Shown: piece by piece, positions 1 to 5,238 of the stretch | How the letters are laid out: each line of letters begins with the position of its first letter | Numbering within the stretch: position 1 is the first letter of the stretch | Assembly: GCA_937900725.1 (NCBI GenBank) | Contig: CALCFP010000502.1 | Location: forward strand, 1-10,858 | DNA length: 10,858 bases | Direction of reading: 5' to 3' | Source: an uncultured Bacteroidota bacterium | GTDB lineage: Bacteria; Bacteroidota; Bacteroidia; Bacteroidales; SZUA-534 | The notes under the pieces: generated by a model | What the model saw: the letters and a program-made list of their open reading frames with translations, nothing else | The model's database searches: none | Told to the model about the DNA's origin: nothing | Position numbers and translations under genes: made by a program

Positions 1-855
1 CAGATTCTTCTTCAGCCTGCCCGCCGCAATACAGCGCCTTGCATTGCCTACGCAAACTTCCGCATACAGCAGATGAATCCAAATGCCAAGATAGTGGTTG
101 CCCCGTCTGACCATTTGATTCTGAACGACCAGATGTTCATCAATACCATCAAGAACGGTTTCGATTTTGTTGGCAACAACGACAATCTGCTCACCCTGGG
201 CATTCAGCCTACCCGCCCCGACACGGGCTACGGCTACATTCAGATAGATGAGCCTATCAGTTACAACGGCATTGCCGATTTGCGCAAGGTTAAAGCGTTT
301 ACCGAAAAACCGAATCTCGAGTTTGCAAAATTCTTTGTGCAGAGCGGCGAATTCTTCTGGAATTCAGGTATTTTCTTGTGGTCGCTCAAGTCTATTCAAG
401 ACGCATTCAAAAAGCATCTTCCCGAAGTTTACAATCTTTTCAATAGCAAGTCCGAATTGTTCAATACTGACGACGAGTCAGATGCCATCCAGCAGATTTA
501 TCCAGTTTGCCCAAACATCTCAATCGACTATGGCGTTATGGAAAAAGCCGACAATGTGGCTGTCTTGGGCTCGCACTTCGGTTGGTCCGACCTTGGTACG
601 TGGACATCGCTATATGAAAACCAGAAAAAGAACGATGACTTGAACGTGGTTGGCAGCGACAATGTGCTTCTTTACAACACAAAACGATCAATCATTCACG
701 CACCAAAAGACAAACTTGTTGTTGTCCAAGGACTTGACAACTTTATTGTCGTTGACACCCCCGATGCATTGCTGATATGCAACAAGGATGAAGAACAGAC
801 TGTAAAAGTGATAGTTAACGATATTAAGACAAAAACAGGCGACAAATACATTTAG
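1..855 (+). CDS. manC: Mannose-1-phosphate guanylyltransferase, 3' part (5' end outside window)
   Basis: The enzyme makes GDP-mannose from mannose 1-phosphate and GTP in the cytoplasm, feeding mannose and fucose into surface glycans. The frame is open from base 1, upstream of the first ATG at base 73, so the gene is cut by the window edge; 284 codons are visible, against roughly 350-360 for the family. Counting from the first visible codon, I see the nucleotidyltransferase motifs PARRNTAP (6-13), APSDH (34-38), TGYGYI (75-80), the sugar-binding FTEKP (100-104), FWNSGIF (119-125), IDYGVMEK (175-182) and GWSDLGTW (194-201), followed by the usual C-terminal beta-helix-like tail. There is no fused isomerase domain: the protein stops soon after 'GLDNFIVVDTPDALL', so this is the single-domain type. 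It ends in TAG and is followed by a hairpin terminator. The family call is firm; the gene symbol is by analogy, and paralogous mannose/hexose-1-phosphate nucleotidyltransferases are the only realistic alternative. Confidence 0.93.
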   Translation, partial: QILLQPARRNTAPCIAYANFRIQQMNPNAKIVVAPSDHLILNDQMFINTIKNGFDFVGNNDNLLTLGIQPTRPDTGYGYIQIDEPISYNGIADLRKVKAFTEKPNLEFAKFFVQSGEFFWNSGIFLWSLKSIQDAFKKHLPEVYNLFNSKSELFNTDDESDAIQQIYPVCPNISIDYGVMEKADNVAVLGSHFGWSDLGTWTSLYENQKKNDDLNVVGSDNVLLYNTKRSIIHAPKDKLVVVQGLDNFIVVDTPDALLICNKDEEQTVKVIVNDIKTKTGDKYI

Positions 856-894
856 GAACATTCCATAAATTAGTTTCCCGAAACAATAAAAATC

Positions 895-925
895 AAGCCA
901 CATCATTAGGTGTGGCTTTTTTTTT
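895..925 (+). terminator. Rho-independent terminator after manC, probably bidirectional
   Basis: Arms AAGCCACA (895-902) and TGTGGCTT (911-918) flank an 8-base loop, and the run of T extends to 925. It lies 40 bases after the manC stop. Read on the other strand the same stem is followed by TTGATTTTTATT, so it can also serve the convergent trmN6-like gene that ends at 951. Confidence 0.88.
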
Positions 926-950
926 GTGCGCGACATCTTGCAGAAATTCG

Positions 951-1664
951 TCAGAATTTGAGATAGAAATCGCGTGTAAGTGCGATGTATTCAGGGCTGT
1001 AGCAATGACGTCCGCCTTGTTCTATCACAATGGTCTCTTCCGATACTATTTCGGCCTGATAGCCAAATTCCACCAATACGCGGTTGCAGGCTAGTTCGTC
1101 GTTTGGCCTTACGTAGGTCTTGCGAACGACTTTCAGGTTGTGTTTCTCCGCCTTTTCGACGTAGTCGTCCAGATTGTCGCAAGGTATTATCACCGACAGT
1201 ATTCCGTTGTCAGCGAGTAACTTGTCAGCACAGAGCATAAGATCCTCTGCCGAAAGGCTGTCGGTGTGCCGTGCAAGCGAACGACCTGCTTCAGGCGCCT
1301 TGAGCGAGTTGCTGAAGAACGGCGGGTTGCTCACAATAAGGTCGAACTGTTCAGCGCAGTCTTCGGCATATTCCTGAATAGGCATATTGTATAGTTCGAT
1401 GCGTTTTGGCCACGGGCTGTTGCTGAAATTCTCCATTGCGTCGAGGCAAGCGTTAGGCTCTATTTCCACGGCCGTTATTCTTGCTTCGGAGCGTTGGGCG
1501 ACCATAAGTGCAAGCAGACCAGTGCCCGTGCCAATATCGAGCACGCGCCTTGACTGACTGCAGTTGCACCAAGCGCCCAGCAGGACGCCATCGGTGCCCA
1601 CTTTCATCGACGCATTGTCTTGAACTACTGCGAATTGCTTGAAACAGAAATAGTTATTACTCAT
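951..1664 (-). CDS. trmN6: tRNA1(Val) (adenine(37)-N6)-methyltransferase, TrmN6/YfiC family
   Basis: This family uses S-adenosylmethionine to methylate N6 of A37 in tRNA1(Val). The 237-residue length fits. The N-terminus (residues 8-32, 'FKQFAVVQD...MKVGTDGVLLGAWC') is the typical start of the family and fixes the ATG at 1662-1664. The SAM-binding motif I is DIGTGTG (43-49), an acidic residue after strand 2 lies in 'AVEIEP' (65-70), and the amino-methyltransferase catalytic motif NPPF is at 113-116, followed by the 'ARHTDSLS' segment seen in YfiC homologues. No Shine-Dalgarno sequence is visible, as usual in Bacteroidota. The gene is convergent with manC and shares the hairpin at 895-925. Its upstream side carries short direct repeats and I found no convincing -7 box there. 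A related Rossmann N6-adenine methyltransferase (for example a PrmC-like enzyme) is less likely because of the N-terminal signature. Confidence 0.93.
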   Translation of the reverse strand: MSNNYFCFKQFAVVQDNASMKVGTDGVLLGAWCNCSQSRRVLDIGTGTGLLALMVAQRSEARITAVEIEPNACLDAMENFSNSPWPKRIELYNMPIQEYAEDCAEQFDLIVSNPPFFSNSLKAPEAGRSLARHTDSLSAEDLMLCADKLLADNGILSVIIPCDNLDDYVEKAEKHNLKVVRKTYVRPNDELACNRVLVEFGYQAEIVSEETIVIEQGGRHCYSPEYIALTRDFYLKF

Positions 1665-1689
1665 AGTGGGTGGAGTGTATTAAGTTCAA

Positions 1690-1715
1690 AAGGCATAAGT
1701 TTATAAGGCATAAGT
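1690..1715. repeat. Two 11-bp direct repeats AAGGCATAAGT
   Basis: AAGGCATAAGT occurs at 1690-1700 and again at 1705-1715, a 15-base period. A shorter relative (TAGGCAT) follows at 1721-1727. They lie 26 bases upstream of the trmN6-like start, in a 128-base gap between two minus-strand genes. They could be operators or the remains of an intergenic repeat. Confidence 0.6.
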
Positions 1716-1766
1716 GTGACTAGGCATCGCGTGCGCCCTTGATCGGCAATCCAAAATTTGCGTATA

Positions 1767-1797
1767 TCTGATGTGAACCGTGTCATCTGTGTTCAAA
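1767..1797. repeat. Possible fragment of a dispersed intergenic repeat
   Basis: The stretch contains two related words, TCTGATGTGAACC (1768-1780) and TCATCTGTGTTCAA (1783-1796). This is like the 'ATCCGTGTCATCTGTGTTC' type of intergenic repeat that I recall from many Bacteroidota genomes. It runs into the stop codon of the DUF2400 gene. The recall is from memory, not from a search. Confidence 0.35.
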
Positions 1798-2566
1798 TAA
1801 TTGTTTCACCATTCACGCCTAAACTGAACAGTGCAAAATCGTATTTCACGGGATCGTCGGGGCAGAATTGGCGCAAGCGCGCAGTCAGTTCATCCACCGC
1901 CTGCCAGTCGTTTTGCTTGCGTTTGAGCAGGCCGAGTTGGCGCGCCACATTGCCGACGTGCACATCGAGCGGAATGCACAATGCCGACTGCGGAATACTC
2001 TTCCAGATTCCGAAATCGACGCCAGTATTGCTTTGGCGAACCATCCAACGCAGAAACATATTCATCCGCTTCGACGCCGAGCCCTTCTCGGGATTTGCCA
2101 AGTGTTTTTCGGTTCGGTGCTGATGATCAATTTCGAAAAACACATTATATAAATAGTTGAGTGCCCCCTTGATGTCCCCTGCCGATTCATAGCCTTTTGC
2201 CACCACCTGTTCCAGACCGCCGTGATTTTTATAGATGTTGCGAAGCGACTTAAGGAATGTCACACAATCGGTGCCGTTGAAAGTGCGGTAAACGAAATTA
2301 TTGAATGGAGCCAAGTCGGCATCGGTGCAATTTGCTATGAAATCGTATGGCGAGCCGTCCATCCAGTCAATCAGCCTATGAGCCGACTTGACTATGCTTT
2401 TACGTTGCCCCCACGCAATCGTTGAAGCCAGAAACCCGGCAATGGCGATATCGTCGGGATCGCTAAAACGGTGTGGAACCTGAATGGGATCGGCACTTAT
2501 GAAATCGGCGCAATCGAAACGCGAGGCCTGCTCGTCAAGAAACTGCTTTAATTCAGTATCGTTCAT
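1793..2566 (-). CDS. DUF2400 / TIGR02757 family protein
   Basis: This is a conserved protein of unknown function, 257 residues from the chosen ATG (2564-2566). Recognised features are the N-terminal DPIQVPHRFSDPDDIAIAGF segment (26-45), 'TIAWGQRKSI' (49-58), SPYDF (72-76), a GSASKRMNMFLRWMVR block (162-177) and PLDVHVGNVARQLGLL (199-214). The last block resembles the strand/helix around the catalytic aspartate of HhH-GPD DNA glycosylases such as endonuclease III (VDTHxxRV), which would make D201 the equivalent residue. That relation is my inference, and no iron-sulphur cysteine cluster follows. An upstream in-frame ATG at 2624-2626 would add 20 residues, but a -7 promoter box (2584-2591) lies inside that extension and the family starts near 'LKQFLDEQ', so I reject it. 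The gene is divergent from rplY. The C-terminal tail 'NGETII' runs into a possible repeat fragment. Confidence 0.88.
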   Translation of the reverse strand: MNDTELKQFLDEQASRFDCADFISADPIQVPHRFSDPDDIAIAGFLASTIAWGQRKSIVKSAHRLIDWMDGSPYDFIANCTDADLAPFNNFVYRTFNGTDCVTFLKSLRNIYKNHGGLEQVVAKGYESAGDIKGALNYLYNVFFEIDHQHRTEKHLANPEKGSASKRMNMFLRWMVRQSNTGVDFGIWKSIPQSALCIPLDVHVGNVARQLGLLKRKQNDWQAVDELTARLRQFCPDDPVKYDFALFSLGVNGETII

Positions 2567-2583
2567 TGTTGTGCGTTTGATGA

Positions 2584-2591
2584 CAAAATTA
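2584..2591 (-). promoter_or_regulatory. Promoter -7 box for the DUF2400 gene
   Basis: On the minus strand this reads TAATTTTG, a full match to the Bacteroidota -7 consensus TAnnTTTG. It sits 17 bases before the ATG at 2566, giving a leader of only about ten bases. A -33 element is weak; a T-rich stretch lies at about 2610-2615. Confidence 0.6.
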
Positions 2592-2615
2592 ATAAAGATG
2601 AGTGATGTAAAAACA

Positions 2616-2646
2616 CTTGTTTGCAACCTTTATTTTTCTACCTTTG
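2616..2646 (+). promoter_or_regulatory. Promoter for rplY-pth
   Basis: TACCTTTG at 2639-2646 matches the Bacteroidota -7 consensus TAnnTTTG. A CTTG at 2616-2619 gives the usual 19-base spacing for a -33 element; a perfect TTTG at 2620-2623 is slightly too close. Transcription would start near 2653, leaving a leader of about 65 bases. The upstream part abuts the -33 region of the divergent DUF2400 promoter. Confidence 0.7.
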
Positions 2647-2666
2647 CGCCGCAAAAATTTTTATTG

Positions 2667-2717
2667 TCTAACGTGCAATGGGTGACTCAGTCACAAGTAG
2701 CACATAAATTTATTAGA
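2667..2717 (+). promoter_or_regulatory. Structured 5' leader of rplY (candidate regulatory RNA)
   Basis: The leader can fold into nested stems. TCTAA (2667-2671) pairs with TTAGA (2713-2717), which touches the rplY ATG. GTGC (2673-2676) pairs with GCAC (2700-2703). GTGAC (2682-2686) pairs with GTCAC (2690-2694) around a TCA loop. A nine-codon reading frame (ATG at 2678, stop TAA at 2705-2707, MGDSVTSST) overlaps the central hairpin. Many ribosomal protein genes are autoregulated through such leaders; that this one is regulatory is inference. Confidence 0.4.
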
Positions 2718-3287
2718 ATGAAAACTATTGAAATTAAGGGTTCTGTTCGTTCAGAGCTTGGCAAAAAAGCAACTCGCGATCTTCGCGCTAACGGACAAGT
2801 TCCTTGCGTAGTGTATGGTGGTGAAACAGTAACTCACTTCTCTGCTCCAGTTGAAGCATTCCGTGGCTTGATCTACACTCCAAACATCTACATTGTTGAC
2901 CTTGTAATTGACGGTAAGGCTTGCAAGGCTGTGCTTAAAGACATTCAATACCACTGCGTATCTGATGCAATCGAGCACATCGACTTCCTTGAAGTATCTG
3001 ACAGCAAACCAGTTTCAATGTCATTGCCAGTAAAACTCAACGGTTTGGCAGAAGGTGTTAAACTTGGTGGCAAACTTGTCTTGAAGATGCGTAAGATCCG
3101 CGTAAAAGGCTTGATTGCAAAACTTCCTGACATTCTTGAGATTGACGTTACCAACCTTGGTCTTGGCAAGGCAATCAAAATTCAGGACTTGAACTTCGAC
3201 GGTCTTGAGATTCTTGAGGCTAAGAATGTTGTTGTTGCAACAGTTAAAATGACTCGTGCCGCAGTTGCTGGTGCTGAAGCAAAATAA
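2718..3287 (+). CDS. rplY: 50S ribosomal protein L25 / general stress protein CTC
   Basis: L25 binds the 5S rRNA in the large ribosomal subunit. The protein has 189 residues, so it is the long CTC/TL5 form: an N-terminal L25 beta-barrel domain at about 1-92, with the core pattern 'IQYHCVSDAIEHIDF' (76-90), and a C-terminal TL5 domain at about 97-180. The family start 'MKTIEIKGSVRSELGKKATR' fixes the ATG at 2718-2720. The frame is open back to 2484, but that extension has no family similarity and crosses the promoter. The short Ala-rich C-terminus is usual for this protein. Codon use is even and highly biased, with many GGT and CTT codons, as expected for a highly expressed gene. It is followed after 12 bases by pth with no terminator between, so the two are most likely one transcript; the rplY-pth order is widespread in bacteria. 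Confidence 0.96.
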   Translation: MKTIEIKGSVRSELGKKATRDLRANGQVPCVVYGGETVTHFSAPVEAFRGLIYTPNIYIVDLVIDGKACKAVLKDIQYHCVSDAIEHIDFLEVSDSKPVSMSLPVKLNGLAEGVKLGGKLVLKMRKIRVKGLIAKLPDILEIDVTNLGLGKAIKIQDLNFDGLEILEAKNVVVATVKMTRAAVAGAEAK

Positions 3288-3299
3288 CAACATTAAAGA

Positions 3300-3863
3300 G
3301 TGAAATATCTGATTGTAGGGTTGGGCAACATCGGCGACGAGTACGCTGAAACCCGCCACAACATAGGATTTAAAGTATTGGATGCCTTGGCTAAGGCGTC
3401 CAATATTTCTTTTAGCGAGACACGTCACGCTTACCGCGCCGAACTGAAATCGCGTGGCCGCACCTTTATTCTCATCAAGCCAACAACATATATGAATCTG
3501 AGTGGAAAGGCTGTGGCATATTGGATGCAACAGGAAAAAATTCCGCTCGACCACCTGCTTATCATCTGCGACGATTTGGCCTTGCCTTTCGGAAAAATAC
3601 GCATCCGTCAAAAAGGCAGTGACGGGGGCCACAACGGACTGAAAAACATTGCAGCGTCAATATCAACATCCGATTTTGCACGCCTGCGTTTCGGCATTGG
3701 CAACGAATTCTCGCGTGGCCAGCAGGTTGACTATGTGCTTGGCCATTGGACTGACGAGGAGAAAGCCACAATTGACGAACGCATCGACCTTTGCTGCCAA
3801 GCCGTGTTGCAAATGCCGTTTGTTGGCGTGGTTGGCATAATGAACCAGTTCAACTGCAAGTAG
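3300..3863 (+). CDS. pth: Peptidyl-tRNA hydrolase
   Basis: The enzyme cleaves the ester bond of peptidyl-tRNAs that drop off the ribosome and so recycles tRNA. The 187-residue length is normal. Numbering from the start gives the expected residues: N10 in 'VGLGNIG', the catalytic H20 in 'TRHNIGF', N66 in 'KPTTYMNLSG' (60-69), D91 in 'IICDDLALPFG' (matching E. coli D93) and N112 in 'GSDGGHNGLKNI' (106-117). The start codon is GTG at 3300-3302; no ATG gives a better fit, because the family begins exactly at 'KYLIVGLGN'. A purine-rich AAAGAG touches the start codon and may help initiation by the ribosome coming off rplY. It is the second gene of the rplY operon, which ends at the terminator at 3890-3912. 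Confidence 0.96.
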   Translation: MKYLIVGLGNIGDEYAETRHNIGFKVLDALAKASNISFSETRHAYRAELKSRGRTFILIKPTTYMNLSGKAVAYWMQQEKIPLDHLLIICDDLALPFGKIRIRQKGSDGGHNGLKNIAASISTSDFARLRFGIGNEFSRGQQVDYVLGHWTDEEKATIDERIDLCCQAVLQMPFVGVVGIMNQFNCK

Positions 3864-3889
3864 TTTCCTGCCCCCCCGTTTCTTTTGAT

Positions 3890-3912
3890 GACGCGTAATG
3901 CGTCTTTTTTTT
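3890..3912 (+). terminator. Rho-independent terminator of the rplY-pth operon
   Basis: GACGC (3890-3894) and GCGTC (3900-3904) form a stem with loop GTAAT, followed by eight T (3905-3912). It lies 26 bases after the pth stop. Confidence 0.88.
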
Positions 3913-4008
3913 GTCCATTTTTTTAGTCATATACGCCGTCAATGGGTCTTGCAGGCTATTTTTTTGATTGCAATTATTGTTTATCGATAAAATATTATTG
4001 TTTTTGTA

Positions 4009-4038
4009 TTGCAAATGTAATTTTCTAATATATCTTTG
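4009..4038 (+). promoter_or_regulatory. Promoter for the DUF2975-HTH gene pair
   Basis: TATCTTTG at 4031-4038 matches the Bacteroidota -7 consensus. A TTG at 4009-4011 lies 19 bases upstream in the -33 position, and a TTTG at 4003-4006 is slightly too far away. The start of transcription would be near 4045, giving a leader of about 35 bases. The whole gap 3913-4079 is strongly AT-rich. Confidence 0.65.
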
Positions 4039-4079
4039 TCCAATAAATTATTATCGTATAACAATAAATAATTATCATT

Positions 4080-4871
4080 ATGAATAAAAAATTAAAACTC
4101 TACTTCGGATTATTTGTGGCTTCAGTCTTGTTATGTGTGGTTTTTTCTGTAAACACGCCAGGTGACGGTCCCGTTTATTTTAATAAAACCAGGTCCACTT
4201 ATACAGTAATGAGCGATAAAACATTACATATGGATATTTGGCACAATGCTCCAAAATTCAACAAAAAAGCGAAAATAGACACTGTTTATCAGGTTGTGAC
4301 GGATAGTATGGGGAACATTGATACCGTTGGTACAAGTACATATTCCAATAATAGTTGGGCTTCACGGAGTTACACAGTTAATCTGCGATGCAGAAATAAC
4401 CGTGCAGAAGTAATTGGACTTGAACGAGGACGTGTAAGCAGAAATTTGAGTTATGGTGAGCTCGAAATACAGCGGGCGAAAGTGGAATTTCAGGTTGAAG
4501 AGTGCCCCAAGTGGATTTGGTTATTTGCAATTCCACTATCTATAGTTTCAGTTGCTATTCTTGTTTGGTTTATAATTCTGATTTTTAGGATATTACGCAA
4601 TATATACCGTGGCAACATATTTGTTTCGGGTGTCGCCCGCGATATTGAACGCTTAGGTATTCTAATGTCGGTTGGCTTTGTGGTTCTTTTTGCAGGTCAG
4701 TTATTGGCGTATTTTAGTGCGTGCCAAGTGGTGGCTTTTGTAAATTACGAAGTTGTTTTGGGCCCTATCGAGCACAGGTCGTGGTTGCTTGCTGGCACAG
4801 GCCTGATGTTTCTCTCCGAGGTGTTCAGAATGGGAAAGGATTTGAAGGAAGATAATGACTTGACCGTTTAA
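4080..4871 (+). CDS. DUF2975 family membrane protein with enlarged extracytoplasmic loop
   Basis: This is a 263-residue integral membrane protein of unknown function. Four hydrophobic segments are visible: about 7-24, 146-169, 193-215 and 235-248. Basic residues sit on the cytoplasmic sides (KKLKLY at the N-terminus, RILRNIYRGN after segment 2), so both termini should be inside. The second half, 'RGNIF' (177-181), 'IERLGILM' (189-196) and the ending 'LKEDNDLTV', is what I recognise as DUF2975. The loop of about 120 residues between segments 1 and 2 (26-144) is polar and holds two cysteines (C104, C142); ordinary members of the family are shorter and I do not recognise this loop. The gene starts at the ATG at 4080, behind its own promoter, and is followed after 12 bases by a small HTH gene, the usual partner of DUF2975 proteins. 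That pairing suggests membrane control of the regulator, which is inference. It is AT-richer than its neighbours. Confidence 0.82.
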   Translation: MNKKLKLYFGLFVASVLLCVVFSVNTPGDGPVYFNKTRSTYTVMSDKTLHMDIWHNAPKFNKKAKIDTVYQVVTDSMGNIDTVGTSTYSNNSWASRSYTVNLRCRNNRAEVIGLERGRVSRNLSYGELEIQRAKVEFQVEECPKWIWLFAIPLSIVSVAILVWFIILIFRILRNIYRGNIFVSGVARDIERLGILMSVGFVVLFAGQLLAYFSACQVVAFVNYEVVLGPIEHRSWLLAGTGLMFLSEVFRMGKDLKEDNDLTV

Positions 4872-4883
4872 ACATTACTGAAT

Positions 4884-5120
4884 ATGAGTATTATAGTGAA
4901 TTTAGACGTAGTTATGGCGAAACGCAAAATTTCGTCGCAGGAGTTGGCGGAGAAAATCGGCATAACACAAGCGAATCTGTCGTTGTTGAAGACTGGCAAG
5001 GGAAGAGCAGTACGTTTCTCCACAATAGATTCCATTTGCAGGGTATTGGGATGTCAGCCTGGCGATTTGCTTGAATATAGAGAAGATCTGGAAGATGACA
5101 AATCAAATCAGGATTTGTAG
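4884..5120 (+). CDS. YozG-like Cro/C1-type HTH transcriptional regulator
   Basis: This is a 78-residue DNA-binding protein consisting of a single Xre/Cro-type helix-turn-helix domain. The HTH lies at about 18-37 ('SQELAEKIGITQANLSLLKT'), followed by the conserved 'RFSTIDSICRVLGCQPGDLLEY' region (44-65) that places it in the YozG-like group, and a short acidic tail. No effector or membrane domain is present. It begins 12 bases after the DUF2975 gene, probably on the same transcript. Small regulators of this group are commonly next to DUF2975 genes in Firmicutes and Bacteroidota; targets are unknown. Likely roles are autoregulation of the pair or control of a small membrane-stress regulon, both inference. 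The near-palindrome at 5155-5178 just downstream and the AT-rich region before 4080 are places to look for an operator. Confidence 0.88.
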   Translation: MSIIVNLDVVMAKRKISSQELAEKIGITQANLSLLKTGKGRAVRFSTIDSICRVLGCQPGDLLEYREDLEDDKSNQDL

Positions 5121-5154
5121 AATGCCCTTTCCATAGGCGGTTCCTGAAGCAAGG

Positions 5155-5178
5155 CTGTCCATATTGAATATGGAACAG
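5155..5178. repeat. Near-perfect palindrome in the convergent gap
   Basis: TCCATATT (5158-5165) and AATATGGA (5167-5174) are perfect arms around one G, extended by CTG (5155-5157) and CAG (5176-5178) with a single extra A (5175). It lies between the stop of the HTH gene and the stop of rarA. No T-run follows on either strand, so it is a poor intrinsic terminator. It may be an operator, an RNA processing site or a cruciform. Confidence 0.6.
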
Positions 5179-5238
5179 TTGAAGAAATGGTTGATTGTCA
5201 CGGCACTAGGCGCTACAACAAAAAAAATCAAACTATTT

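Noticed and set aside
688..936. 82-residue minus-strand frame over the end of manC
   Set aside because: It crosses the manC terminator hairpin and is antisense to the conserved C-terminus.
2567..2626. In-frame upstream extension of the DUF2400 protein (20 extra residues)
   Set aside because: A -7 promoter box lies within it and homologues begin near the internal ATG.
2484..2717. In-frame upstream extension of rplY (78 extra residues)
   Set aside because: It has no family similarity, crosses the rplY promoter and overlaps the DUF2400 gene; the L25 start at 2718 is clear.
3021..3632. 203-residue open frame on the minus strand across rplY and pth
   Set aside because: It is antisense to two certain genes, crosses both, and shows no recognisable protein pattern.
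3913..4079. AT-rich stretch considered as a replication origin or attachment site
   Set aside because: No DnaA-box cluster, iterons, integrase or flanking direct repeats are visible; it is explained by a promoter region.
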